This document shows positions 35,880 through 46,388 of a DNA stretch of 64,000 bases, piece after piece. The notes under the pieces were generated by a model, which saw only the letters and a program-made list of their open reading frames with translations, was not told the origin of the DNA and made no database searches. Every line of letters begins with the position of its first letter. Position 1 is the stretch's first letter. The DNA is taken from positions 1-64,000 of the forward strand of contig NZ_SSTC01000020.1 in NCBI RefSeq assembly GCF_004801855.1, given 5' to 3'. The stretch comes from Pseudomonas sp. A-1. Lineage in GTDB: Bacteria > Pseudomonadota > Gammaproteobacteria > Pseudomonadales > Pseudomonadaceae. The position numbers were made by a program, and so were the translations under genes.

Positions 35880-36728
35880 TTACAGGCTCAGACGCATCGA
35901 CAGGTCGATGGCCTTGACGTCCTTGGTCAGGGTGCCGATGGAGATGTAGTCGACGCCGGTTTCCGCGTAGCTGCGCAGGTTGTCGCGATTGATGCCGCCG
36001 GAAGCCTCCAGCTTGGCGCGGCCGGCGGTGAGGGCGACGGCGGTGCGCATGTCGTCGTGGTCGAGTTCGTCGAGCATGATGATGTCGGCACCGGCTTCCA
36101 GGGCCTCGCGCAGTTCGTCGAGGTTCTCCACCTCCACCTCCACCGGGCGGCCCGGGGCGATCCGATGGGCGGCGGCGACGGCCTGGGCGATGCCGCCGCA
36201 GGCGGCGATGTGGTTCTCCTTGATCAGGAAGGCGTCGTACAGGCCGATGCGGTGGTTGTGGCAGCCGCCGCAGGTGACCGCGTACTTCTGTGCCAGGCGC
36301 AGGCCGGGCAGGGTCTTGCGGGTGTCGAGCAGCTTGACCGCGGTGCCTTCGACCAGGTCGGCGTACTCGCGGCAGCGCGAGGCCACGCCGGAGAGCAGCT
36401 GCAGGAAGTTCAGTGCGCTGCGCTCGCCGCTGAGCAGGGCGCGCGCCGGGCCTTCGAGGGTGAACAGGGTCTGGTCCTGCATGGCCCGCTCGCCGTCGGC
36501 GATGTTCCACTGCACCTGCACCCGCGGGTCGAGCTGGCGGAACACCTCGTCGACCCAGGCGGTGCCGCAGATGGTGGCCGCCTCGCGGGTGATGATGCGC
36601 GCCCGCGCCTGGCGTTCGGCGGGGATCAGCTGGGCGGTGATGTCGCCGCTGCCGACGTCCTCGGCAAGCGCGGCGCGCACGTTGGCGGTGATTTCGGCGC
36701 CGAGATCGGCAAGGCGAAGGTTGGGCAT
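35880..36728 (-). CDS. nadC: Nicotinate-nucleotide pyrophosphorylase (carboxylating)
   Basis: Quinolinate phosphoribosyltransferase of NAD de novo synthesis. 282 aa with [63 protein letters not shown] and EASGGI, all diagnostic of type II PRTases. The start at 36728 (MPNLRLADL) was preferred to a longer reading frame. It diverges from the DUF1631 gene, as in P. aeruginosa. Confidence 0.97.
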   Translation of the reverse strand: MPNLRLADLGAEITANVRAALAEDVGSGDITAQLIPAERQARARIITREAATICGTAWVDEVFRQLDPRVQVQWNIADGERAMQDQTLFTLEGPARALLSGERSALNFLQLLSGVASRCREYADLVEGTAVKLLDTRKTLPGLRLAQKYAVTCGGCHNHRIGLYDAFLIKENHIAACGGIAQAVAAAHRIAPGRPVEVEVENLDELREALEAGADIIMLDELDHDDMRTAVALTAGRAKLEASGGINRDNLRSYAETGVDYISIGTLTKDVKAIDLSMRLSL

Positions 36729-36873
36729 GACGGGCTCCCTGTGCATTTTCGGCGGATTATAGGCTTTTCGCCGCAGGCCGGCTTTTTCGCGAAAGGCAAA
36801 GACGGTCATGGTGCTTGTGTGATCTGCCGCAGGATCCTGCAATCGGCCTGCTCTGCTGGCACCTTGCCCTCCC

Positions 36874-36879
36874 TATAAT
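36874..36879 (+). promoter_or_regulatory. Candidate -10 box of the DUF1631 gene
   Basis: A perfect TATAAT 97 bp before the start at 36976; no convincing -35 hexamer at 16-18 bp. Only the -10 element is supported. Confidence 0.35.
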
Positions 36880-36975
36880 CGGGCCATCGCCTGTCGCAAC
36901 GCGGGACGTTGTGCAGGCCCAAGCTACGAATAGTCGCGTCGGCCCTGCCCGGGTCGCCGGCCCGAGGGAAGTACC

Positions 36976-39492
36976 ATGTCCATTGGAGCGAAAGTCGTCC
37001 CGCTGCAAGTCGGGGCCGCCATGCGCTCGCCGACAGCGGAGCGTTCTATGCCTGCCGGTCTACAGCCGCTGCGCGAGCAGGCGCGGCAGTTTCTCAAGCA
37101 GGGCTTGCAGCGCGTACTCGATGCGGCGGACGACAGCCTGTTCGAGATGTGCGGGCGGGTCGCCAGCAACGCCGATCAGCAGGAGCTGTTCGATGCCATG
37201 CGCACGCTGCGCCTCAAGCGCGAAAGCATGGAAAAGTCCGTGCTGGACGGGCTGGACAAGGCGTTTCGCGAGGTCGGCGCCCAGCACCACCAGGCCGTCA
37301 TGGACGTCCTGCCGGCCGGCCTGCTGTCGCTGGTGAGTCATGACGAACTCGAGGAGTCGGTCGCCATCAAGACGATGGTGATGCGCTCGCTGAGCGAGCA
37401 TGGTGCCGAGTTCAATCCGTTGCAGCAGCGCCTGCAGGCCCTGGTCGGCGTACCGGTCACCGAGGACAACAATCCGCTGTCGGCCCGCACCCTGTGCACC
37501 CTGATGCTCGACGCCCTGCGCCCGCTGGAACTGAAGATCCAGGTGCGCCTGCTGTTGCTCAAGCTGTTCGAGAAGCACCTGCTCAAGTCCGTCGGCGAGC
37601 TGTATGCCGCCGTCAACGATCAGATGATCGCCGCCGGAGTCCTGCCCGACCTGCAGCTGCACACCCCGCGTCCGTCGCGTGCAGCCGCTGGCGAGCGGGC
37701 GGCGGTGGCCGAGGGCCGGGAGGCCGGGGCGCAGGTGGCGCTCGGCGAGCTGCGCGAGCTGCTGGGCCAGGTGCGGGGCGCGGTGTCGACCGCGCCGGCC
37801 GATGCGGTGCCGATCACCCAAGGCGATCTGACCCGCCTGCTGTCGGTCCTCCAGCGCCAGCCGTCGGGGGGCGCGGCGAACCTGCGCCAGCAACTGGATG
37901 GCCTGCTCGCGCGCGCCAGTGCCAACAGCCCGCGTCCGCGGGTGATCGGCAAGCTGGACGAGGACGTGATCACCCTGGTCTCCATGCTGTTCGAGCAGGT
38001 GCTCGGCGATGCGGAGTTGCCCGAGCCGCTGCGTGGCCCCATCGGCGACATGCAGGTTCCGCTGCTCAAGGCGGCGATCCTCGACCAGGGCGTGTTTGCC
38101 GAGCAGAGCCATCCGGCGCGCCAGCTGCTCAACGAGGTGACCGTCGCCGCGCGCGACAGCGAGGATCTGGCCGATATCCACCGCGACCGCCTGCGCAGCA
38201 AGATCGAGCAGGTGTCGCAACGGCTGCGCGAGGACTTCACCGATGATCCGGGGGTATTCGCCAGGCTGCTCGAGGATTTCAGCCGCTTCAGCGCCAGCGA
38301 GCGCAAGCGTGCGGTCCTGCTCGAACAGCGCCTGCTGGAGGCGGAGGAAGCGCGGGCGCTGCGGGAAAATGCCCGTCAGCAGGTCGACCGGCTGCTCAGC
38401 GAGCGTCTGCACGGGCTGACCCTGCCGGCCGCCATCGTCCAGGGGCTGGAACGTGGCTGGGGCGGCTTGCTGCAGCTGATCCTGCTGCGCGAGGGCGATG
38501 CTTCTGCAGAGTGGTGCGGGGCGCTGGCCACGCTCGACGAGCTGCTGGCCCGGGTGGCGCCGCTGCGCAGCCGCGAGGATGCCCGCCTGCTGCAGGAGCC
38601 GCGGCGCAGCGAGTTGCTCGCCGAGCTGAGGCGCGGTCTGGAGCGGGTGGCCTACGAGCCCTTCGAGCAGCAGCGCTTCTTCCAGGAGCTGACCCAGTGG
38701 CAGCGCAAGCTGCTCGCCGATTTCCGCGATGGCCTGGTCGAGCCCGTGGCGCCGCCGGCAGTGCTGGATTCGCCCGAGCCGCTGCGGGAGCCTTCGGTCG
38801 AGTCGGTCGAGTCGGTCGAGTCGGTCGAGTCGGTCGAGTCGGCTGCCGAACTTGTGCCGGGCGGCGAGCCGCTCGTGCCGGGCGTGGCGGTCGAACTCGC
38901 GGCCGAGGAGCCGGTTGCGTCGGCGACCATGCCCGAGATTCCGCTGCTGGACGCCGGCGAGGCGCTGCGGGAAACGGTTGTGGTTGCCCTGCGTCAGGGC
39001 GCGCACGACGACGCGCAGTTCGACTGCTGGGAGCGTGCGGTAGCCGAGGTGGTCGAGAGGCTGCCGGAGCCTGTCCGCGAGGAAGCGGTTGCCGCGGTCG
39101 CGGAGCTTCCGGGCCAGGCGCTCGACGTGGTCGAAGTCGATCCGCCCGCTCAGGCAGAGGCGTCGGCGCAGGCGGAAGCTCCGGCGGCGGTCGAGGCCGT
39201 GGTGATAGACGAGGCGCACTGGGCGCTGGTCGATGGCCTGGGAGCCGGCAGCTGGGTCGAGTTCTGCGCCGACGATGGCAGCCGGCAGCGCTGCAAGCTG
39301 GCGGCCTTCATCCGCGTCAGCGGGGAGTACATCTTCGTCAATCGCGGCGGCGCCAAGGTCGCCACCTACGATCGTGCCGGCCTGGCCCGGGTCTTCGCCT
39401 GCGGCGCGGCGCGGCTGATGGACAACGCCCAGCCCTTCGATCGCGCGCTGCAGGCGATCATCGGCAACCTGCGCGAGATGCGCGAAGCCTGA
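36976..39492 (+). CDS. DUF1631 family protein
   Basis: 838-aa, mostly helical cytosolic protein of unknown function, conserved in Pseudomonas between nadC and ampD. DUF1631 features are visible: QQELFDAMRTLRLKRESMEKSVLDGL, then LELKIQVRLLLLKLFEKHLL and long charged helices to about 590. An acidic Pro/Glu/Ala-rich linker (about 600-735) contains five VES repeats, and a C-terminal PilZ-like beta region (GSWVEFCADDGSRQRCKLAAF, then FVNRGGAKVATYDRAGLARV) resembles a c-di-GMP-binding fold without a clear RxxxR motif. GAGGGAAG precedes the ATG. Confidence 0.85.
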   Translation: MSIGAKVVPLQVGAAMRSPTAERSMPAGLQPLREQARQFLKQGLQRVLDAADDSLFEMCGRVASNADQQELFDAMRTLRLKRESMEKSVLDGLDKAFREVGAQHHQAVMDVLPAGLLSLVSHDELEESVAIKTMVMRSLSEHGAEFNPLQQRLQALVGVPVTEDNNPLSARTLCTLMLDALRPLELKIQVRLLLLKLFEKHLLKSVGELYAAVNDQMIAAGVLPDLQLHTPRPSRAAAGERAAVAEGREAGAQVALGELRELLGQVRGAVSTAPADAVPITQGDLTRLLSVLQRQPSGGAANLRQQLDGLLARASANSPRPRVIGKLDEDVITLVSMLFEQVLGDAELPEPLRGPIGDMQVPLLKAAILDQGVFAEQSHPARQLLNEVTVAARDSEDLADIHRDRLRSKIEQVSQRLREDFTDDPGVFARLLEDFSRFSASERKRAVLLEQRLLEAEEARALRENARQQVDRLLSERLHGLTLPAAIVQGLERGWGGLLQLILLREGDASAEWCGALATLDELLARVAPLRSREDARLLQEPRRSELLAELRRGLERVAYEPFEQQRFFQELTQWQRKLLADFRDGLVEPVAPPAVLDSPEPLREPSVESVESVESVESVESAAELVPGGEPLVPGVAVELAAEEPVASATMPEIPLLDAGEALRETVVVALRQGAHDDAQFDCWERAVAEVVERLPEPVREEAVAAVAELPGQALDVVEVDPPAQAEASAQAEAPAAVEAVVIDEAHWALVDGLGAGSWVEFCADDGSRQRCKLAAFIRVSGEYIFVNRGGAKVATYDRAGLARVFACGAARLMDNAQPFDRALQAIIGNLREMREA
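38794..38838 (+). repeat. Five perfect 9-bp tandem repeats inside the DUF1631 gene
   Basis: Unit TCGGTCGAG, five copies, in frame, coding a run of Ser-Val-Glu. Copy-number changes would add or remove three residues in the flexible linker without a frameshift. Confidence 0.9.
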
Positions 39493-39555
39493 CGGCGCGC
39501 CGGCTTGGCGGGGGCGGCGGGCTGCTCTAGAGTGGCGGCAACCAAGGAGCCGCCC

Positions 39556-40116
39556 ATGCAGATCGACCCCCGGACCGGCTGGTGCGCCAGCGCCCAGCAC
39601 TGTCCATCGCCCAACTTCAACATGCGACCGAGCGGCGAGGTGTCGCTGCTGGTCATCCACAACATCAGCCTGCCGCCGGGGCAGTTCGGCACCGGCCAGG
39701 TGCATGCGCTGTTCCGCAACGAGCTGGATCCGCAGGCCCATCCCTATTTCGCCGGCATCGCTCACCTGCAGGTGTCGGCGCACTTCCTCATCGAGCGCGA
39801 CGGCAGCCTGATCCAGTTCGTCTCCTGCAACGAGCGCGCCTGGCATGCCGGGGTGTCCTGCTTCGCCGGCCGCGAGCAGTGCAACGACTTCTCCCTCGGC
39901 ATCGAGCTGGAGGGCACCGACGAACTGCCCTACAGCGACGCCCAGTACGCCACCCTGCGTGACTTGACCCGCGCGCTGATGCGCGTCTATCCGGACATCA
40001 CCCGCGAGCGCATCTGCGGCCACAGCGACATCGCGCCGGGACGCAAGAGCGACCCCGGCCCGGCCTTCGACTGGCCGCGCTACCTGGATTCCCTGGCCAC
40101 GGAGCGGCAGGCATGA
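39556..40116 (+). CDS. ampD: 1,6-anhydro-N-acetylmuramyl-L-alanine amidase AmpD
   Basis: Cytosolic zinc amidase that recycles anhydromuropeptides and thereby keeps AmpR-dependent beta-lactamase low. 186 aa. Zinc ligands are in LLVIHNISLP, GHSDIAPGRKSDPGP (His and Asp); ELEGTDELPY and HAGVSCF are family signatures. The start at 39556 has AAGGAG 7 nt upstream. It overlaps ampE by 4 nt. Confidence 0.96.
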   Translation: MQIDPRTGWCASAQHCPSPNFNMRPSGEVSLLVIHNISLPPGQFGTGQVHALFRNELDPQAHPYFAGIAHLQVSAHFLIERDGSLIQFVSCNERAWHAGVSCFAGREQCNDFSLGIELEGTDELPYSDAQYATLRDLTRALMRVYPDITRERICGHSDIAPGRKSDPGPAFDWPRYLDSLATERQA

Positions 40117-40940
40117 GCTTTCTGGTGTTGCTGCTGGTCGTGCTGCTGGAGCGGATCGGCCACTGGCGCGAGCGGGTGCAGCAGGATGGGCCGTTGCGCG
40201 CCGCCCTGGCGCGCGTCGAGGCCGAGCCCCGGCTGGCCGGGCGTCCGCTGCGCCAGCTGGCGCTGCTGTTCGGCATGCCGTTGCTGCTGCTCGGCCTGCT
40301 GCTGTGGATGCTGGCGCCGCTGGCCTACGGCATCCTGCTGCTGCCGGTGCATGTGCTGGTGCTGTTGTGGAGTCTCGGTCGTGGCGATCCGCAGCTCAGC
40401 CTGGCACCGTTTCGCGACAGCTGGCAGCGCGGCGATGTCGAGGCGGCCTATCTGGATGCCCGTCGCGACCTCGGCGTGCAGGCCGAGGATGCGTCGAAGC
40501 TGCTGGCCGAGGCGCAGGGTTTCCTGCTCTGGCAGGCGTATCAGGGGTTCTTCGCGGTGGTGTTCTGGTATGCCGTGCTCGGTCCGCTGGCGGCGCTGGC
40601 CTATCGCCTGCTGGCGCTGCTGGTCGAGCATGCCGGCGACGCGGGGCTGCGCCGCTGGGCGGCGCGCCTGCGCCATGGCCTGGACTGGCTGCCGGCTCGC
40701 CTGCTGGTGCTGAGTCTGGCACTGGCCGGCAACTTCGTCGCGGCCAACCGGGTGTTCTGGGCGTACCTGTTCGACCTGCGCGCGAGCGCCACGCAGCTGG
40801 TGGCCGAGGCCGGACGGGCCGCGGCCGATGCCCTGCCGGGGCGGGGCGGCGTGGAAACCCTCGACGAGCTGTGGCAGCTGCTGCGCCGAACCGGCCTGCT
40901 CTGGTACAGCGCCCTGGCGCTGGCAATCCTGCTGCCCTGA
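40113..40940 (+). CDS. ampE: AmpE, inner-membrane regulatory protein
   Basis: 275-aa membrane protein of the AmpE/CobD-like family with about four hydrophobic segments. MSFLVLLLVVLLERIGHWRERVQQDG and NFVAANRVFWAYLF-type ends fit AmpE. Its role in beta-lactamase signalling is debated. The ATGA overlap with ampD supports translational coupling. Confidence 0.92.
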   Translation: MSFLVLLLVVLLERIGHWRERVQQDGPLRAALARVEAEPRLAGRPLRQLALLFGMPLLLLGLLLWMLAPLAYGILLLPVHVLVLLWSLGRGDPQLSLAPFRDSWQRGDVEAAYLDARRDLGVQAEDASKLLAEAQGFLLWQAYQGFFAVVFWYAVLGPLAALAYRLLALLVEHAGDAGLRRWAARLRHGLDWLPARLLVLSLALAGNFVAANRVFWAYLFDLRASATQLVAEAGRAAADALPGRGGVETLDELWQLLRRTGLLWYSALALAILLP

Positions 40941-40944
40941 GGGC

Positions 40945-41724
40945 TCAGCACCAGCCGAACAGCTCGCGCGCGTTGCGGCTGCTGGCGGCGGCCAGTTCCT
41001 CCGCGGCGATGCCGCGCAGCCCGGCCAGCGCGGCGCAGATCTCGGGCAGATGTTCCGGGCTGTTGCGTCGACCGGCGTGCATGCTCGGCGCCATGTCCGG
41101 TGCGTCGGTCTCCAGCACTATGGCCTCCAGTGGCAGCTGCGCCACCACCTTGCGCAGGCGGTTGGCCTGCGGCCAGGTGGCGGCGCCGCCGAGGCCCAGC
41201 CGGAAGCCGAGCTTCAGGTACTCCCTGGCTTCCTCGGCGCTGCCGGCGAAGGCGTGCACGATGCCGCCGCGTGGGAGACGGTAGCGTTTGAGGGTGGCGA
41301 TGGTGGCGGCGTGGGCGCGGCGCACGTGCAGCAGCGCCGGCAGCGCGAACTCCGCCGCCAGCGCGAGCTGGGCCTCGAACAGCGCCTGCTGGCGCTCGCG
41401 GTCCAGCCCTTCGACGAACCAGTCGAGGCCGAACTCGCCGAGTGCGCACAGCTTGGGGTGGCCGGCCAGGCGTTCCAGCCAGCCGCGCAGCTCGGTCAGA
41501 TGCTCCGGGCGGTGCTGCTGCAGATAGATCGGATGCAGGCCGAAGGCGGCATGCAGGCCGTCCTCTTTCTGTACCAGATCCCACAGGCGCTGCCAGTTGG
41601 CTTGGTAGACGCCGAGCACCACCAGCTTCTCCACGCCCAGCGCGCGGCAGCGCTCCAGCACGGCGTCGCGGTCGGCGTCGAAGTCGGGGAAGTCGAGGTG
41701 GGTGTGGGTGTCGATCAGCTGCAT
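40945..41724 (-). CDS. TatD-family metal-dependent hydrolase
   Basis: 259-aa TIM-barrel DNase/hydrolase. Metal ligands: His in DTHTHLDF, Glu in GEFGLDW, His in LLHVRRAH and HAFAGS, and Asp in LETDAPDMAP. The start at 41724 (MQLIDTHTHLDF) is clear; longer frames overlap prfC. It converges with ampE (4 bp apart). The family includes 3'-5' DNases and D-aminoacyl-tRNA deacylases; the substrate is not determined here. Confidence 0.93.
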   Translation of the reverse strand: MQLIDTHTHLDFPDFDADRDAVLERCRALGVEKLVVLGVYQANWQRLWDLVQKEDGLHAAFGLHPIYLQQHRPEHLTELRGWLERLAGHPKLCALGEFGLDWFVEGLDRERQQALFEAQLALAAEFALPALLHVRRAHAATIATLKRYRLPRGGIVHAFAGSAEEAREYLKLGFRLGLGGAATWPQANRLRKVVAQLPLEAIVLETDAPDMAPSMHAGRRNSPEHLPEICAALAGLRGIAAEELAAASSRNARELFGWC

Positions 41725-41783
41725 GGGGACCTCCAGGCATCTGTCGCAAGTGTAGCGGGCGCCGTGAGGGCGCCCGCCCGGGC

Positions 41784-43367
<1,584 letters not shown>

Positions 43368-43575
43368 CGGAAAGGGAACCCGTCGACGGATAGTCGGTCT
43401 GTCAGAAAAGGCGGCGATTATAGCGGATGAGCCCCCCCGCTGACCGGTGAGTGATGAATGGGGGCGGTTTGGGGAAATTTCTGGTTGATCTTGACCCCCC
43501 ATGGTCCTAAAGTTCGCGCCCGAACGTCCATGCTGGAAACGATCCATCCGGCTCAAGTACTGACGACGAGACAGC

Positions 43576-43622
43576 AAGGTCAACCCGCCATCGAGCACGA
43601 CGCGCGGTTGACCTTTTTGCTT
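43576..43622 (+). terminator. Intrinsic terminator in the speC leader
   Basis: Perfect 10-bp stem AAGGTCAACC (43576-43585) with GGTTGACCTT (43606-43615), 20-nt loop, then TTTGCTTT, oriented toward speC and 130 bp before its start. A smaller hairpin GTTCG/CGAAC lies near 43513-43526. The 378-bp gene-free interval 43368-43745 may therefore encode a small RNA or an attenuating leader for speC; I do not recognise a known family. Confidence 0.65.
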
Positions 43623-43745
43623 TCGGCGACATGCCTTGGGAAGTAGGCGAACCAAAGTGGGGAAACTGATCAGGCGTTCGCGGCCCTAGCTGGGCCACTC
43701 CACCACATTCATTTGTCGTTTGTTTTGCCATTTTGGAGCCCATGC

Positions 43746-44912
43746 ATGTCCATCAAGGTTGAAGACTATTTCGATCGCGACACCTTCAAGAAGATGAAGG
43801 CACTCGCTGACCAGAAGGAAACTCCCTTCGTGGTGATCGATCTGCCCACCATCTCCCGTGCCTACGACCAGTTGGGCAGCTGCTTCCCGTTCGCCAAGAC
43901 CTACTACGCGGTCAAGGCCAACCCGGCGGTGGAGATCATCGACCTGCTGAAGGAAAAGGGCTCCAACTTCGACATCGCCTCGATCTACGAGCTGGACAAG
44001 GTCCTGGCCCAGGGCGTCGGCCCGGAGCGCATCAGCTACGGCAACACCATCAAGAAGGCGCGCGACGTGCGCTACTTCTACGAGAAGGGCGTGCGCCTGT
44101 TCGCCACCGACTCGGAAGCCGACCTGCGCAACATCGCCAAGGCCGCGCCGGGCGCCAAGGTCTACGTGCGCATCCTCACCGAAGGCTCCACCACCGCCGA
44201 CTGGCCGCTGTCGCGCAAGTTCGGCTGCCAGAGCGACATGGCCATGGACCTGCTGATCCTCGCCCGTGACCTCGGCCTGGTGCCCTACGGCGTGTCCTTC
44301 CACGTCGGCAGCCAGCAGCGCGACATCTCCGTGTGGGACGCCGCCATCGCCAAGGTCAAGGTGATTTTCGAGCGCCTCAAGGAAGAGGACGGCATCGAGC
44401 TGAAGATGATCAACATGGGCGGCGGCTTCCCGGCCAACTACATCGCCAAGACCAACAGCCTGGAAACCTACGCGGAAGAGATCATCCGCTTCCTCAAGGA
44501 AGACTTCGGCGACGACCTGCCGGAAATCATCCTCGAGCCGGGCCGCTCGCTGATCGCCAACGCCGGCATCCTGGTCAGCGAAGTGGTGCTGGTGGCGCGC
44601 AAGTCGCGCACCGCCGTGGAGCGCTGGGTGTTCACCGACGTGGGCAAGTTCTCCGGCCTGATCGAAACCATGGACGAGTCCATCAAGTTCCCGATCTGGA
44701 CCGAGAAGAAGGGCGAGATGGAAGAGGTGGTGATCGCCGGCCCGACCTGCGACAGCGCCGACATCATGTACGAGCACTACAAGTACGGCCTGCCGCTGAA
44801 CCTGGCCAGCGGTGACCGCCTGTACTGGCTGTCCACCGGTGCCTACACCACCAGCTACAGCGCGGTGGAGTTCAACGGCTTCCCGCCGCTGAAGGCCTTC
44901 TACCTGGCGTGA
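43746..44912 (+). CDS. speC: Ornithine decarboxylase (PLP, alanine-racemase fold)
   Basis: Makes putrescine, the first polyamine. 388 aa, fold III, eukaryotic-like. Lys57 in TYYAVKANP binds PLP, HVGSQQ and EPGRSLIANAG hold the phosphate, and Cys in GPTCDSADIM is the catalytic cysteine of the partner subunit. The start at 43746 has GGAG 7 nt upstream; a longer frame from 43713 is unlikely. Some members also accept lysine. A leader terminator precedes it and another terminator follows. Confidence 0.95.
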   Translation: MSIKVEDYFDRDTFKKMKALADQKETPFVVIDLPTISRAYDQLGSCFPFAKTYYAVKANPAVEIIDLLKEKGSNFDIASIYELDKVLAQGVGPERISYGNTIKKARDVRYFYEKGVRLFATDSEADLRNIAKAAPGAKVYVRILTEGSTTADWPLSRKFGCQSDMAMDLLILARDLGLVPYGVSFHVGSQQRDISVWDAAIAKVKVIFERLKEEDGIELKMINMGGGFPANYIAKTNSLETYAEEIIRFLKEDFGDDLPEIILEPGRSLIANAGILVSEVVLVARKSRTAVERWVFTDVGKFSGLIETMDESIKFPIWTEKKGEMEEVVIAGPTCDSADIMYEHYKYGLPLNLASGDRLYWLSTGAYTTSYSAVEFNGFPPLKAFYLA

Positions 44913-44935
44913 GCCGGGTGCTGTAGCCCGCATGG

Positions 44936-44968
44936 AAACGCCGCGACCTGTCGCGGCGTTTTCGTTTG
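44936..44968 (+). terminator. Intrinsic terminator of speC
   Basis: Stem AAACGCCGCGA (44936-44946) with TCGCGGCGTTT (44951-44961), 4-nt loop, then TCGTTT. Confidence 0.85.
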
Positions 44969-45054
44969 TGGCGCACCTGCCGACCTCCGGCATTGCCATG
45001 GCTTGTGCTGGATCAAGGAAGCGGCCGATGGGCCTGTCGCGGAGGCTGGCGCCA

Positions 45055-45074
45055 ACTTAGAATCATTCTCGAAT
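45055..45074. promoter_or_regulatory. Fur-like box before the alpha-hydroxyacid oxidase gene
   Basis: TTAGAATCATTCTCGAAT matches the central 13 positions of the Fur consensus at 10 positions and shares ATTCTCGAAT with the box at 49381. It lies about 55 bp before the start. Confidence 0.5.
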
Positions 45075-45129
45075 GCGCGGGTGCAGCTTCGTTGTCCCGC
45101 GTCCCGCCCTGCGTTCGAGGAACCCGCCG

Positions 45130-46242
45130 ATGCACCAGCCCCTGCCCAAGTTGCCGCAGATTCCTGCCGAGATCGCCGCGCTGGCCGACTACGAGCCCTT
45201 CGCCCGCGCCCGCATGAGCGAGCAGGCCTGGGCCTACATGGCCGGCGGCGCGGCGGACGAACTCACCCTGCGCGACAACCGCGCGGCTTTCCAGCGCCTG
45301 CGCCTGCGCAACCGGGTGCTGGCCGATCTGCGCGGCGGCGACACCCGGGTCACGCTGTTCGGCCAGACCTTCGATCACCCGATCTTCCTCGCGCCGGTCG
45401 CCTACCACAGGCTCGCCCATCCCGAGGGCGAGTTGGCCACCGTGCTGGGGGCCTCGGCGCTGCGTGCCGGCATGGTGGTCAGTACCCAGGCCAGCGTCGC
45501 GCTGGAGGAAATAGCCCGCCAGGCGCAGACGCCGCTGTGGTTCCAGCTGTACATCCAGCCCGACCGCGGCTTCACCCGCGAACTGGCACAGCGCGCCGAG
45601 GCGGCCGGCTACCAGGCACTGGTGCTCACCGTGGACGCCCCGGTCGGCGGCATGCGCAACCGCGAGCAGCGCGCCGGCTTCGTGCTGCCGCCGGGTGTCG
45701 AGGCGGTCAACCTGCGCGGCATGCGCCCGCTGCAGGCCAGCGCCGATCCCGCCGCCGGCAGCCTGCTGCTCGGCAGTCCGCTGCTGGCGGCGGCGCCGAC
45801 CTGGGCGGACCTGGACTGGCTGCGCGGCCTGACCCGCCTGCCGATCCTGCTCAAGGGAGTGATGAGCGGCGCGGACGCCGGCCGGGCGCTGGCCGCCGGC
45901 GTCGACGGGCTGATCGTCTCCAACCATGGCGGGCGCACCCTGGATGGCCTGCCGGCGACCATCGATGTGCTCGCCGAGGTGGCCGCCGCGGTAGAGGGGC
46001 GCCTGCCGCTGCTGCTCGATGGCGGTATCCGTCGTGGCAGCGACGTGCTCAAGGCGCTGGCGCTGGGCGCGCGGGCGGTGCTGATCGGCCGTCCCTACAT
46101 CTTCGGCCTGGCCACTGCCGGTGCGGTCGGCGTGGCCCATGTGCTGCAGCTGCTGCGCGCCGAACTGGAGGTCGCCATGGCGCTGACCGGCTGCAGCGAC
46201 CTGGCCGGCATCGGTCCCGAGGTGCTGTGGTACTCGCGTTGA
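45130..46242 (+). CDS. FMN-dependent alpha-hydroxyacid oxidase/dehydrogenase (LldD/GOX family)
   Basis: 370-aa TIM-barrel flavoprotein that oxidises a 2-hydroxyacid such as lactate or glycolate. Family signatures: WAYMAGGAADELTLRDN, VAPVAYHRLAHPEGE, LWFQLYIQPDRG, ILLKGVMSGADA, and the active-site SNHGGRTLDGLPAT with catalytic His, plus LDGGIRRGSDVLKALALGARAVLIGRP. No membrane anchor is seen. The start at 45130 fits; a Fur-like box precedes it, which is unusual for a lactate enzyme. It precedes the PiuA/PiuC block on the same strand. Confidence 0.9.
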   Translation: MHQPLPKLPQIPAEIAALADYEPFARARMSEQAWAYMAGGAADELTLRDNRAAFQRLRLRNRVLADLRGGDTRVTLFGQTFDHPIFLAPVAYHRLAHPEGELATVLGASALRAGMVVSTQASVALEEIARQAQTPLWFQLYIQPDRGFTRELAQRAEAAGYQALVLTVDAPVGGMRNREQRAGFVLPPGVEAVNLRGMRPLQASADPAAGSLLLGSPLLAAAPTWADLDWLRGLTRLPILLKGVMSGADAGRALAAGVDGLIVSNHGGRTLDGLPATIDVLAEVAAAVEGRLPLLLDGGIRRGSDVLKALALGARAVLIGRPYIFGLATAGAVGVAHVLQLLRAELEVAMALTGCSDLAGIGPEVLWYSR

Positions 46243-46335
46243 CGGTGGCGAGACGGCCTGGGATTGAGGCGGCGGGCAGGGGAGTTCCGCTGTTTTTGTA
46301 AAGTTAATGTAAAGATGACGCTGGCGGTCTTTACT

Positions 46336-46354
46336 GATAATTCTTCTCAAATAG
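46336..46354. promoter_or_regulatory. Fur-like box before the TonB-dependent receptor
   Basis: GATAATTCTTCTCAAATAG, 19 bp, keeps the left GATAAT half and the central TCA of the consensus. It is 35 bp before the receptor start. Confidence 0.55.
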
Positions 46355-46388
46355 AATCGCATCCCATTAAATCCAGGGAGTGATTCTC

